Positions 1 through 11,223 are shown, numbered from the stretch's first letter. The stretch: 64,000 nucleotides of DNA from Nymphaea colorata (GCF_008831285.2 NC_045145.1:7378802-7442801); one strand, 5' to 3'. The notes: generated from the sequence alone by a model not told the origin. Numbers and translations are program-made.

Positions 1-308
1 GTGGAATCAATTAAAGCCCTTCTCGTCCACCACCCATTGAGTGAAATATAAGAAGCAAAGTCAGGTTCTAAGGGTAGCACATATGTAAATGCAAGCTTGG
101 CGAGCCTGAAAGGGAAGAAATGAGCAGACTTGGGGTCAAGGGTAGCTGTTAAAATGAGCAGTGCTGGTTCAATTATTTCTTTGGGCAAGGAACTGCAAGC
201 CTGCAACCTAAATAAGATGCCATACAATCAGTCACATGCTGGGTGTCTTGTTTTTCAACTTTCGAATATTCAGCGATAATAATAAATATGAATACTTGAC
301 TCTTTGAG

Positions 309-340
<32 letters not shown>

Positions 341-919
341 GTTGATAAAAAACCAGACTACTTGAGTAAGAGATAAAAACCAGACCCATTAAAAGTCATT
401 GTTAAATATCTTTTACAATCTATCCTTATAATCATAATTTTAATTCTTAACAGCAGTAGCGAAGATACTTGTTGGCGGGGGTGGGCCAATGCTCATTCCA
501 GCCTACAAAAAATCCCATTATAATGTCTCAACATCACAATGCTATGACTGCAAAATTATTGTGTCACCAAACACAAGTACCCTACCCTTAAGAAGTCTTG
601 GCTCTGCCGCTGCTTAACGGTGATTTGGTGAGAAACATATATTAAGTTTGTCGTTTTCTTACTTAAATAATATTTTTCAATAATAAAGAAATGACCAGCT
701 CTTACAACATCAAATTTTTTTTATAATAGAAAGATCAATCGTGATTTTCATTAAATTAGTGTTTGTGAATACATTAGAAAGTTCACATTTTGTTTAAAAG
801 ACCTTCAAATTTAAGAAATCTCGTTTTAATCCCTCATCCAAGTGCTGTGGTATCTACCAGTTGTTCATATATATAAGGCAACCCAAAAAGTCTATATGAT
901 TTTATTGCAGAAAAAAAAA
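1..919. other. AT-rich intergenic DNA, no gene seen
   Basis: I see no coding region here. There is a perfect (TA)n run at about 308-337 and otherwise unremarkable AT-rich sequence. Confidence 0.6.
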
Positions 920-2215
920 AAACAGGCTATATGCAAATGCATGCCCCCGAACACGGGAGCATAGCCTGTTCGGACTAGCCCGAACGCAAGGGGAAAAAGA
1001 TCCTTTTCAAAAAGTCAAAAAACAGCGTCCATATAATTTAAAGTACTCCTACTGGATTTTTAAACGGGAAATAATAACTCTAAACCCACTCAGGCTGAGC
1101 GAGGACCCAAAGTCAAGGCGGTCAGTACTACTCGAGCCAAGGTGAGCCTAAGGTCGGCCTGACTTCTGGGCAAGACTTATCAGTATCTGCACGGCCCTTT
1201 TGCTGACCATGGAAGGAAGGCAGGAAAAGTCAAGTCAAAAGAAGCGCGTTCAGACCGACCTGACCGCAGCGAGGTTTGACAGGGTCCGGCAAGGGACCAC
1301 CTAGCTAGCATGTGCCAAAGGGGCTCCTTCCACCGCGTACACTCTACGTTGATGCAATCGAAATAGTTGACAAGAATCTATTCTCCGTCAATTGCAAGTC
1401 GGGTCCGGATCTCAGTTGAATACGGATCAGGTCCATTCCCCCACTTTTTGAGGAACTTGGCAAGTAACTTATGGATTCAAGTCAGATGGATTATTCTTAA
1501 TAAGCATTCAAGTCGGATCCCATATGAGATCCAATCAAAGCTCCCAATATGGACCGCCATACGAGGTCAAGTAAGAATTATTTGCATAAGCCAAACCCGA
1601 TTTAGACTTAGTTAACTGATGTTTCTTTAAGCACTGAAAACTATTAGATCTTAAATGGAATCCGCGCCAATGTCGCCATGTATAATTGAGATGAAATTTG
1701 GGCGTTTGGTACCTTGCATGATTACACAACTGATCCTTCAACTGGAATTCCTTCTTCATCGCTAAATCTAGATCCAGACTAGTGTGGTGTGGTTTGGATC
1801 TGATCCAACTCTATCAGTTGGCACCCACCGTAACTGAATAGGAATCCATCAAATATTTTGTCCTTTCAGGTAAGCAAAGAGATTAACAACCCATACAAGG
1901 CCCTAATTCTCCTCCGATAGAATATAGGTGGGATATGGTTCGCCCATCACTTAGATTGTCGCATTCCTACTTTTTATGGATTAGGGAAGTAGCATCCACG
2001 GGAATTGAACCGACGATGTGTCGTTTACGGAACCACTTGCCGGACGGACCAGTAGTTATGTTAAGTCCATTGAACGGAATACTTTTGTATTGATTTTGTC
2101 TAGTGGGTTACTTTCACTGAGATTCACTTAATCAAGGACTTCATCTCCAGATGCATACACTGTCCAAGACTGGGATTCCGTTCAGACCCCAAAAAACGAT
2201 AACCTTCATCAAACA
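920..2215. repeat. Unclassified, relatively GC-rich repeat-like block
   Basis: Base composition is clearly less AT-rich than on either side, and reading frames on both strands are broken. It looks like remains of an LTR or internal retrotransposon region, but I found no paired LTR, no conserved protease, RT or integrase motif, and no target duplication. The class is therefore not assigned. Confidence 0.3.
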
Positions 2216-2492
2216 AGAATAGGAATGCACATGAAATTCTCAACCAACCACAAGTTAATTGTGGGAATGAGGCAGAAGATTGTGCAGAAAACCAACAATT
2301 ATATTGAATTCTTGGAACAGGTTAACCGGTTAAGGACAGAGAGTTTATACATTATGTCCTAAAGTGCACCTGGCAAACCTGAGAAAAGTTCCAAAAAGAA
2401 GAGGATCAACAAAAGAAGAACAAAAAGGGGCTCTGCGTCAACCTCGGAAAAACTGTCTGCTCATGCTTATTCTTCTCTCTCTCTCTCTCTCT

Positions 2493-3164
2493 CTAATTTC
2501 CTGAAAAAACGAGGTCATTTTCATGGTTTTCTACTTTCTTTTTGCGTTGGAATTCAGTAGCTAGCTGCTGTTGCTCACGCCTCCAGTTCTCGTATTTTCT
2601 AGCAATGAATTCGTCGAATCTTCTGTCCTGCTCTACGAAATGTTCTTCCTCCTCTTCTCTCTCAAGCACATCCAAAATCAACTGTTCTTCTCCTCCTTCT
2701 GCAGCTGCTCTTGCTTCGCTTTCCCGTTCTGCATCCTCCTCTTTCTTTTCCTTCACACAGGTTCTCTGCGAACCCATCTTTGCAGCAGTTGATTTGGGTC
2801 CAACAACCATATTGCTCATCTGGGTCACAGTGAACTCGTTCTTCTTGCTTACATACACATCGTAAACGTCCGGCTTTTTCTTCGACGGCAACTCTTGGAT
2901 CACCAGGAAAGAGTTGCCTGAGATGAAAACGAGAATCACATTGCAGAGAAGGAACATGAATTTCCTGTCCAGGAGAGCTGGAAGAGAATTGAGCAATGGG
3001 TGGCTTAGATTCTTTGCAGAGGGACATGGAGGCCAATATGGGTAGGAAAGAATGATGGTGAATACTGTGATTGGGAGCAAAAGCTGAAGGACTGCTCTGA
3101 TGGGCTGGGCGAAGCCTTCCCTTGTAGAAGACTTGCCTTCTCTCAGCATGATTGGTGTCTCCAT
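2493..3164 (-). CDS. DUF4408/DUF761-type small membrane protein, copy A
   Basis: A single-exon 223-aa reading frame on the minus strand. The N-terminal third has two hydrophobic segments at about residues 24-42 and 69-89, separated by a short Pro/Trp-rich loop; this is the layout of plant DUF4408 N-terminal regions. The middle is charged and rich in Glu and Lys. The C-terminal part has the motif DRRFDEFIARKYENW at about residues 180-195, resembling the DUF761 signature (R-F-x-x-F-I-x-x). The family's biochemical role is not established; membrane anchoring is my inference. The same gene structure, start region and motif are kept in the paralogue at 7274-7888, which supports a real gene. The start at 3164 matches the paralogue's N terminus (MExPxMxREGKS). 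Several antisense open frames over this gene are shadows. Confidence 0.72.
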   Translation of the reverse strand: METPIMLREGKSSTREGFAQPIRAVLQLLLPITVFTIILSYPYWPPCPSAKNLSHPLLNSLPALLDRKFMFLLCNVILVFISGNSFLVIQELPSKKKPDVYDVYVSKKNEFTVTQMSNMVVGPKSTAAKMGSQRTCVKEKKEEDAERESEARAAAEGGEEQLILDVLEREEEEEHFVEQDRRFDEFIARKYENWRREQQQLATEFQRKKKVENHENDLVFSGN

Positions 3165-3322
3165 TCTTGGCTCTCTGCAAGTGTCCTGCAGTGACCTCCC
3201 AGCTGCTTGGTGGCACAGGAGAAGAGAAGAGAAGAGAAGAGAGAGAGAGATGAATGTTGGGGATAGTGTGAGATCTCCAGGAGTATAAATACATAAAATC
3301 TGGGAACAGAATAAAAAGTGGG

Positions 3323-3337
3323 GAGATAATTTATCTC
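3323..3337. promoter_or_regulatory. Conserved GATAA palindrome upstream of copy A
   Basis: The sequence GAGATAATTTATCTC is two inverted GATAA (I-box/GATA-type) half sites around a central base. It lies about 160 bp upstream of the start codon and is kept exactly at 8030-8044 upstream of the paralogue, although the surrounding sequence has diverged. A regulatory role is inferred from conservation only. Confidence 0.45.
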
Positions 3338-3400
3338 GCTTTCATTGTTGAATTCGACTATGTAGAACAATGTATTCAGAAGTAAGAGTGACTGATAGTC

Positions 3401-4502
3401 AAGTGGATGTTGATTATTATATTAAAGAAAATAATGGGTTTGAATGGGTAAAAGCATAAGAAATTGGTCCCATTCTACTTGTTCTTTGGTTCTACCTAAA
3501 ACTCACAGTCGGTCGACTGGGCGTTGACTGGGTTTTTCTTCTTCCTATTATAATTCGACTAATAAAATAGCCATCCTCCTCCCTTGGCCTCGTCATGCGA
3601 TAGGGGGACCATGAATATTAGTGAGGGGGGAGTTATATTCACATAATAAATGTGGAAAGGAAAAAAAATTATTAGTGAGGGTATAGCATTAAAAAATTAA
3701 ATAAATATAAGAAAATAAGTATAAACTTTTGGGATTAAAGTTAATATGATTTCAATATTGCTGCGAGAGACATGAACTGCATGCATTTGGGAAAAGGTAA
3801 AAACTTAAAAGCGAGAAACCAATATTTTCGTAAAATCAAAGTATAATTAATTAAAATTAATTGAAAGGGGAGAAAAAAGACAAATCATGCTTCCAATTTC
3901 TGAAACGATCGAGCTTTCACGAAATCAACGTCTTCTTCTAAGATGATTAACGGCAGTACCGTTTGCTTGAATACTCGACGGCACATGTCATTTGATATTT
4001 TTTAAAAATTATTTCTTATATATGCTTCACTTGTTTTTTCAACAACTGAATGTGATGATCCTTTTTTTTTTTTTTTTTTTTTGTTGCCGATTTCCAATAG
4101 ATTCAGCTGAACTGCTCAATTGGCTGATTGGCTTATTTGTATATATATATATATATTAATTGCTGTTAAATTATTAATACATTGGGTTATAAGAGGCCTT
4201 ATCAGGCAACTTCAGCCCTCATATAATTGGCTGACATTTTTCAAAAGGCCGGCCATATCTGCCCTCTAATTATGGGACATTAAGATTCGTATCAACCACA
4301 GTATGCGTCCGCCAAAGATCAGTTCAATTGATGGAGTCTGTCTTTTAGCATGAACTAGTGCTCCTTTGGCCGAGTAGTCTCTAAGTTTTATGCTGACGAC
4401 AAAGTCTCTCTCAACTCAAGTATGGTTATCATGCATATAATATTATATAAACCTGCTACAGATTCACATAAATATAGGGATCTGTTTTTATTCCCCACTA
4501 AC
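3401..4502. other. Intergenic, no gene seen
   Basis: AT-rich with homopolymer T and (TA)n runs near 4063-4082 and 4140-4156. No supported coding region. Confidence 0.6.
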
Positions 4503-4615
4503 ATATGTTATACGGGTATGGTTACAGCTTGGGTACAGGTACAAAAATATACAGGTATGGATATGACAAATTTAGAAAATGTGGATATGGGGTGTGGCAG
4601 AATATATGTGTATAT
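4503..4615 (+). mobile_element. Decayed terminal fragment of the CTATGTCACACGG hAT family
   Basis: Positions 4503-4521 match the 19-bp terminal repeat of the hAT at 11455 in 14 of 19 places, and four of the five changes are transitions. The following 90 bp keep the same order of subterminal GGGTACGG-like repeats, then an A/T-rich word, then GTGGATATGG. No second end was found, so this is a one-ended relic. Confidence 0.55.
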
Positions 4616-5393
4616 ATGAGAAATAACACAAGAAAATCAAAATGAAAGCAGCATTTAAATAAACAAGTGACATGAAGAACAACATTATATTTTTAACATT
4701 AACTCTAAAAACAGAATGAAAACCAAGTTGGAAAAAAAAAATAAACTAAAAGTAAATTTTAGTAGTTTGGATCATTTTCGATCACAACCACCAACTAGTC
4801 AAGATTTCATATGTCAATTTCATCACCCTTGAGAGTTTAAGAGCCAAAAGCCATTCAGTTCAGAATTCCTGCTTTTTTACTTTCCAGAGCTTGTATTATT
4901 CATGCCCTCGTTTCTCATTCTCGACACGACAGTGAATCAATAGAGAGCCAAAAATACGAGACTTGAGGCCAAGCGGGAGTGGAGTCAAAAAATTCTGGCT
5001 AATTGAAGAGCAGCAAGTATAAAAATTGTAAATAAGGGGCACCAACATGCAAATGAAAAAAATTACTCTAAAAATATCGGTATAAAATTAAGAAATTTTT
5101 TGGATTCAGTGTGGGCAATTGTCCACACGTAGCCCACACCTTCCTCCGCCCTTGAGGCCATGCCTGCATTTGTAAATGCAACCGCAGACAATGACTAATT
5201 CCTTCTTTAACAATAAATAAGCAGTACATAAAGATACCTGATTTTGCCTAGCAGCCAAGCTAGAAAATTTAGGATGAAGAGCACTAATCTAAGAACACTG
5301 GTATCTTTAGGGATACTACTACTATATATAAGTGAGGAAAAAATTAAACGCACTAATGTGAAAATAAATAAGTTTTAGGAGGCTCATGTAGGC
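4616..5393. other. Intergenic, no gene seen
   Basis: AT-rich sequence without a supported gene. Around 5105-5150 is a fragment (GTGGGCAATTGTCCACACG) that recurs in part near 25445-25470, so it is probably repeat-derived. Confidence 0.5.
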
Positions 5394-5569
5394 CAGGGAC
5401 AGGTTAGGGCCCACATGGGCCCTGGTTCTACCTCAATTTTTTTTTTAAAATTTACATGTAAATTTTTAAAAATTTCACTTTTTATATAAAAATTATGAAA
5501 AATGATATTTTGGCCCTAGTTAAAATTTAAAAACTGTAATTCAGCTCGCCCATGTTCGCCCCTCCCCTG
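5394..5569. mobile_element. hAT-type MITE, CAGGG family, copy 1
   Basis: A 176-bp element with ends CAGGGACAGG and CCTCCCCTG, flanked by a perfect 8-bp target duplication ATGTAGGC (5386-5393 and 5570-5577). The interior is AT-rich and shares the words AAAATTTACATGTAAATTTTT and GGCCCTAGTTAAAATTT with other copies in the window. An 8-bp duplication and CAGGG ends are typical of non-autonomous hAT elements. Confidence 0.8.
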
Positions 5570-5724
5570 ATGTAGGCAACTGACGACACCTGCCTACATG
5601 TGGCTTCACCGCTTGTGTCTAGTTGAAGATGATCTTAACATATACACATATATATATAGAAGACCAACTCTTCTGCCCCCAGTGATAGAGCTAGAGCTAG
5701 AAGCTTGTGACTCAAAGGCACTAA

Positions 5725-6005
5725 GGGGGTGTTTGGAATATGACACTTTATCTAACCCAGTTTTAGGAAAACTTGGCTTTATGAAAACCAAGTTCTTTAA
5801 TAAGTCTTTGAAACTTGGTTTATTTGTTTGGATGGTATATCAAAAACTTGATTTTTCACTCCCTTTTAGAAAATCAGGTTTTGTAACAATTGCAATTTTC
5901 TCAAATCCTGATTTGGTGACTCTAAACACACCAAAAACCTGATTTTGGAGGCAAAACCAAGTCTTGCTTCCAAAACTTAACTTTGGGTTGTTATCCAAAC
6001 GCCCC
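5725..6005. mobile_element. Tourist-like (PIF/Harbinger) MITE
   Basis: A 281-bp element whose ends GGGGGTGTTTGGA and TCCAAACGCCCC are inverted repeats, flanked by TAA on both sides (5722-5724 and 6006-6008). A 3-bp TAA duplication and GGGTGTTTGG ends are typical of Tourist-like MITEs. No coding capacity. Confidence 0.75.
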
Positions 6006-6008
6006 TAA

Positions 6009-6895
6009 TAAAATAGTAACTAAATTTTAAAACTTAAAAAAAAAATTTTTGAGCACTTCAAAAAGATATGGTAAACGGGGGAAACGTCCTCAAGACAGAT
6101 GGATTCTTAATAAATGTAGAATCGGAGTAATTAGCCTTAACTAAATAGGCCAAACGTCTTCCATTTTCTCCAGAAATATGGGAGCTAGAAACAGATTAAG
6201 GAGGCATTTGACGGTCTTGAATTTTGATTTTAGAATTAAATTCTACCAGCAAAATTCCTCCGACTGGAATTGGAATGAAAGTTGCAGTTCTAGTTTCCCT
6301 TTGTGTTTGATAATGTAGAATTTTGATTTCAAAGTTGAAAAATGAGTCTTTGATAAAACAAGAATTAAATTCCTAAATTGATGAATTAAAGCCATCATCA
6401 CATGTGTCTTAAAGAGAGATTAAAAAAATCATAAAATTTTGGAATCATAATTCCATCCCTTACGGTCCAGAATTTTGATTCAAGAATGAGCTTATAATTC
6501 GGATATAGTACTTCCTGCTCCATATTTGGTCCTTACCCAAATCCTGAACTGTTAGGACTTTGAGCCAGATGATTTGCATGTTTATTTTGCTAAGTTCCAG
6601 GGGCGGAGCAGAAAAATGTTTTACATTAAATATATAGTTAATACCAATGTTCATGGGGGCAGTAACTCCGGTCCGGTCCCATGGGGCTGGCCTATATAAT
6701 TGGACCCAAATCCAACAAAAACCAATAAAAGTGGGTTACGTGGGGGCCGAAACCACCCCACGTATCTCTGCCCCTGCTATGTTCATCAATTGAAGACCTT
6801 ATCTCCCTCTCGAAGGGTTTTGCTATTGGCTCTTAGGGTCAAGTCGAGAAGAAGACTGAAAATTTTTCTTCAAACTCACAGAAAATGAAGATTTT
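6009..6895. other. Intergenic, MITE-like sequence 6199-6500
   Basis: Near 6199 is GGAGGCATTTGACGGTCTTG; a related word occurs in reverse near 62484-62515, so both may belong to one MITE family. I could not close the element with a target duplication. No gene seen. Confidence 0.35.
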
Positions 6896-7273
6896 ATCAA
6901 ACAATTACAGGAACGTACATGAAATGAAATTCTCGACAACATCATAAGTTAACTATGGGAATGAGTCGGAAGATTATGTAGAAAAACCAGGTTGTATTGT
7001 ATTTGTAATTTGTATTGATTTCCTGTAACAGGGAAGAACAGAGTTTATATAGATCCTGATATTCTACACCCGATCTGCAGCGCGCTGCTGAAAAACTATG
7101 AGGAAATTGAAGTTCCATAAGGAAGAGGAAGAAAAAGAAAACGAAGAAAGGGCCCAACGTCTTAACCGAGAAAAACATCTCGCTGACGTTTATTCTTCAC
7201 TCCCCCTGGTTCTCAAGAAAACATTGACGCCTGTCTCATGGTTTTTTTTTTTTCTTTCTTTTTTTAACTTTCT

Positions 7274-7888
7274 TTACTCCTCGGAATTCTGTAGCTGGTG
7301 CTCACGCTTCCAGTTCTCGTATCCTCTCGCAATGAATTCATCGAATCTTCTGTCCTCTTCTATGAATTGCTCTTCCTCCTCTTCTAGGACCGATTGTCCT
7401 TCTCCTCCTCCTGCAGCTACTCTTGCTTCGCTTTCCCTTCCTGAATCCTCCTCTTTCTTTTCCTTCACATCTGCACTGGTTCTCTGGAAACCTACCTCTA
7501 TAGCAGATGATTTGGGTCTATCCACTATATTTCTCTCCTGGGTCATACTGAACCAATGCTTCTTGATTACGTACTCATCGTAAACATCCAGCATCTTCTT
7601 CCATGGCGACTTTTGATCCCCAGGACTGAGGAAGGCGCCTGAGAGGAAAATGAGAATCACATTGCAGAGAAGGAACATGAAGTTCCTGTCCAGGAGAGGT
7701 GGAAGAGAATTGAACAATGGATGGCTTAGAAGATTCTTTACAAGTGGGCATGGAGGCCAATACGGGTGGGAAAGAATGATGATGAAGACTGTGACTGGGA
7801 GGAAGAATTTAAGGACTGCTCTGATGGGCTGGGCGAAGCCAAGCTTTGTAGCAGACTTGCCTTCCCTCTGCATGCTTGGCGCCTCCAT
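7274..7888 (-). CDS. DUF4408/DUF761-type small membrane protein, copy B
   Basis: A single-exon 204-aa minus-strand frame, paralogous along its length to the 223-aa protein at 2493-3164. It keeps the N-terminal motif REGKS, two hydrophobic segments at about residues 24-42 and 70-90 around a YWPPCP loop, an acidic middle, and the C-terminal motif DRRFDEFIARGYENW. It ends about 10 residues after that motif, whereas copy A carries a longer Lys-rich tail. Indels between the copies are in-frame and fall in the variable middle, suggesting both were kept as proteins for some time. Function is unknown. Membrane location and DUF761-like membership are inferred from the pattern. Confidence 0.72.
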   Translation of the reverse strand: MEAPSMQREGKSATKLGFAQPIRAVLKFFLPVTVFIIILSHPYWPPCPLVKNLLSHPLFNSLPPLLDRNFMFLLCNVILIFLSGAFLSPGDQKSPWKKMLDVYDEYVIKKHWFSMTQERNIVDRPKSSAIEVGFQRTSADVKEKKEEDSGRESEARVAAGGGEGQSVLEEEEEQFIEEDRRFDEFIARGYENWKREHQLQNSEE

Positions 7889-8029
7889 TCTTGGCTCTCT
7901 AAAATCGTCCTGCAGGTGACCTCCCAGCTGGTTGGTGGCAGAAGAAGAAAACTGCAGAGAATTAAGAGAGATGAATGTTTGGGGATACTGTGGGTTGTAT
8001 AAAAAGTTAAGTAGGGAACAGAAAGTGGG

Positions 8030-8044
8030 GAGATAATTTATCTC
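8030..8044. promoter_or_regulatory. Conserved GATAA palindrome upstream of copy B
   Basis: Exact copy of the 15-bp palindrome at 3323-3337, at about 145 bp upstream of the start codon of the 7274-7888 gene. The flanking GTGG and CGCTTTC are also shared. Confidence 0.45.
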
Positions 8045-8201
8045 GCTTTCTGGGTCGATCGCTTCCGTAAAAGAATAATGTATTCAGAAGTAAGAGTGAC
8101 TGATAATGAAGGCGCATGGGATTAAGGAAAATTCTGTGTTTGAATTGGTAAAAGCATCAGTAGCTGTTCTGATGCGCAACTGACTCGGTCAAATGCGGGT
8201 A

Positions 8202-8410
8202 AGGTGTGGTCAAACCGCATCGCATCATGGACATTTTTGTCTATTTTTTTTTTAATTTTTATTTATCAAAAAGTAGATGCACGATGCCCTTCGCCCCTTT
8301 CTCCAGGTGCGGTCAAACAGCACCGTGAACATTTTTGTCCATTTTTTAGTTTTTTTTTTTTGTTTTATTTATGTAAAAATCGATTTAGGCACGATGCCCT
8401 TCGCCCCTTC
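8202..8410. repeat. Two direct repeats of about 100 bp
   Basis: Unit 1 (about 8202-8299) and unit 2 (about 8305-8409) each run from a GTGGTCAAAC-like word through CATTTTTGTC and a poly-T tract to CACGATGCCCTTCGCCCCTT. The spacer is only a few bases. The second unit leads straight into the CT-rich stretch at 8411-8550. Confidence 0.65.
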
Positions 8411-10934
8411 CCGCTGCTCTCTTTCCGTCCGCTGCTCTCTCTCCGTCTTCTACCCCCACCGGCGGCATCCTCTCCGTCCGGCGTCTGCTGCTCTCTCTCC
8501 ATCTTCTACCTCCACCGGCGGTCCTTATCTTCGACACTGTCTTTGAGATAAGGTCGGATCCTCTTGTTCCTTCCTAACTTTCTGCTAAAAAGAATTATTG
8601 ATTATCTTGCTTCTACTGAGCATCGTGGGGGAAATTGGAGACCCTGGTTAGCTTCATCTCATAGAAATTTTGGTTTCCTTTTTTTACGCTTCATTGTTTC
8701 TCCGGGACACATCGATAGAACGAGAGAACGTGAGATCGAGGGTGAGAGTCAGCGATAAGTACTAGAGAAAAAATAGATGAAGATTGAGAGAGTCAGCAAG
8801 AGGAAAGAGAGAAATGAGAAGGGGAGATTTCACCTGTCACAACGCTGCGGGTGGCCGTCGGCGGTCCAGGTGGCCAGCGGATGTTGAGCACAGAAAGAGG
8901 GCGATGAAAGGCGATACAGAACAGAGGGACAGAGGCGAGAGAGCGTGAAAGGCGACAATTTTGAGTTTCAGTCTCATGAAGGAAATCTGGCCGAATTTCA
9001 CCCATTTTAGGGTGAGCCTGATAGATCCTAGGGAATCTGAAAACCTGATCTCGGATCGGCTGTCATGCCAAGCCCCGTTTGAGGGATTGGCCTCTCTCGC
9101 TGGCGCCACTGCCTGACAGACCCCGGAGAGTCTTTCTCTCTCTCTCTCAAGCAGCCGACTGAAAAGAGGGCTTGCAGCCCTCTTTTTTTGGCCGTTGGAT
9201 GGATTTCTTGGATTTCGTGAATTTAAACCGTTAATGTATGTTATTCTCACCGTATTTGCTGGTCGTGGTTCGTGTTCTTGTATCTCTCATTGCATCTACT
9301 CTCTGCTTGTTTGATTCATACGGGCAAAATGGTTAGTTTGAAAATCTTTTGTCTTCCAAGGAGAATGTGATGGTGATTTCGAATTCTTTAGTTTGGCTAT
9401 TTATATCAGTTTTCGCAGATGGTAGTAAAGGCGTGAAGAACTGTAGTTCTTGTCGCTGTATTTGATTATCGACTTGAGGCATATTTCTTCTCTTGGTTCT
9501 GCTTTATGAGTTGAAGTTGCTTGTAATCTCCCATAACATGGTGGGAAAATGTTGGGCTGCTTTCTAAGTCTTAAGTCGGTTTATTGTTTCCGCTCTTTTC
9601 GTCCATGTATGTTCATAATGGTCATATAAAGCTGTTCTGTTTCCTTGATCTGCTAGTGCTTGTTCGACGTGAAAATTTTTGTTCTGTTTCTTCTCTTGGC
9701 TATCGTCTCAGGATTATTTGGGCCAACGAACATATGTTGATTTCTTCTGTTTTCTTAGAGCTGAAAGCCTTTAGAGATATTAACTATCTCCCTGCTTTTA
9801 GACTTAGTTTACAGGGTGATCTTAGCCTCAGATCGACTTAAGAAGATAAATCTGGCAATTAGTACCTTTTATTTGTATTGACTTTTTTTTTTCTTTTGGA
9901 AAATATTGCCATCGTGATTAAGAATAGTTTGTGTGATTTTACCTTCTTCAAGCGAAATCTTTTCATACTTTGTTTTTCTTGCATAAAAGGTTATTTAATT
10001 CGACCTGAAAATGGTAAGGACTTCAGTCTATCATATCTGTTGTTGTACTTCATCGAGGTTGTGTGGCCATTCTCCATTATTGACTCTTCCTCATGGAAGA
10101 GTAAGTTTATCAAGAAAGACTCATATCCATTTCATTATGCTCTACTTGACGTTCATAGATCTCCAGGTATTTTGGTGGGCTTTGCTTTTACGACACTGAA
10201 AAAATATCATGGTTTATTATGGATGGTTGGATATTACCCCCTCTGCATTTGGTTCTCCATTTTAGGAAGTTTGTAATATTTTCTTTTCTATATACTAACA
10301 AAATACAAATAGGATATATTATTGGATTACATGATATAAAACAATGTATGCAAAAGTTACAAGTCTTAAATATGACATAAAACAATGCAAAATAATACAA
10401 ATATAAAAGTTAAAAATGGAACAGATTAGTTAAAGTCATTAGTTAGGATGTATATTAGTATTATCTATGTGCTATGACAAGCATATTAAAGGCATAAACT
10501 TAAAGCAACTGTGAGGTTGTCGTCGTGGTGTTTTTTGTGGGGTGGGGTGGGGGGAGAGAGAGAAAGCAAAAAGGAGTGACACTTGAAAATTGTTGTAGAA
10601 TGCTCGAATTGGGAGAAATGAGATGACTGGGCAGAAGAGATGGAAGAGAAAATTGACACTTGAGAGAGAGAGAATGGAAAGACATTCTCAAATCCTAAGT
10701 AATTGGAAGGTTCTGTTTGTCAAGTCAAAGAAAGGACAAAATTATATTCCACTAACTTTGAATTTTGAAAGCACCCAGCCCATCACTCACTTGAGTCAAA
10801 TGTTCATGAAATTTTGTACCGAAAGTGTATGGTGTCACTGACCAGTGACCACACGAGCCTCATGTTGATAAAGTCTAGGAATGCACCTTAGCCTGAGCTG
10901 CATTGACTTGGGTGGTGCCTATTTTGGTGAGTCC
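8411..10934 (+). other. CT-rich leader-like stretch, then T-rich intron-like DNA
   Basis: 8411-8550 is rich in CTCTCTCC on the plus strand, with a repeated word (CTTCTACC-CCACCGGCGG at about 8448-8466 and 8505-8522). It resembles a plant 5'-UTR. From about 8560 to 10300 the plus strand is T-rich and looks intronic, without a supported coding exon. It could be the first exon and intron of the OST4 gene whose coding exon is at 23627, but no transcript evidence can be drawn from sequence alone. Open frames here on both strands (for example 8837-9250 minus) show no recognisable family. Confidence 0.3.
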
Positions 10935-11212
10935 TGTAAGATTTTCCAGAAATCTGTGTCTCTCCGGCCTGAAACAAGAGTGATTGAGTAGAGAAGGTAG
11001 AAGCCGATGGAAGGGAAGGTGCAGTTAGCGTGAACAACCGCCCTGCAATCCTTAATCATTGTTATTAAGATAACCTAATCAGATTACAACAGTTTGTACA
11101 AAAATATGTAAAAAATTACAAGTATGCCTCCGCCTAGTATATTTGGGCGTGTGGATATAAAAGAATTGGATCGGGTCTGGACAGAAGAAATCCTGGGCGC
11201 ACAAACTTAACA
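10935..11212 (-). repeat. Copia 3' LTR
   Basis: 278 bp, with TGTAAG and TTAACA ends (TG...CA), nearly identical to 19302-19579. The differences I count are single substitutions. On the left lies the target duplication AGTCC (10930-10934). Confidence 0.93.
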
Positions 11213-11223
11213 GCCCCCCTCAA
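11213..11223 (-). other. Copia polypurine tract
   Basis: On the minus strand this reads TTGAGGGGGGC directly before the 3' LTR, the expected place of the plus-strand primer for copia elements. Confidence 0.8.

Larger units (their letters stand above)
2216..3400. repeat. Copy A of a gene-containing direct duplication
   Basis: This block is collinear with 6896-8110. Similarity starts in the 3' flank (shared words such as GAAATTCTC and GGAAGATTAT-like sequence near 2235-2290 and 6925-6980). It runs through the minus-strand gene and ends upstream at the shared string AATGTATTCAGAAGTAAGAG at about 3369-3388 and 8077-8096. The two copies lie about 4.7 kb apart in the same orientation. The 3' flanks have diverged and gained indels more than the coding part. 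Confidence 0.8.
6896..8110. repeat. Copy B of the gene-containing direct duplication
   Basis: Collinear with 2216-3400, same orientation. It contains the paralogous minus-strand gene at 7274-7888, the conserved upstream palindrome and the shared distal end near 8096. The 3' flank between about 7000 and 7270 has diverged from copy A. Confidence 0.8.

Noticed and set aside
1985-2035. tRNA-like words (GGTTCAATTCCCGTGG on the minus strand)
   Set aside because: The T-arm stem does not pair and no acceptor or anticodon stem could be formed.
2542-3288. Open frames on the plus strand and in the alternative minus frame over the copy A gene
   Set aside because: Shadows of the minus-strand gene 2493-3164; not conserved in the paralogous copy at 7274-7888.
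8793-9250. Minus-strand frames of 70 and 137 codons
   Set aside because: No domain resemblance, low-complexity RERERER stretches, and location in intron-like DNA.
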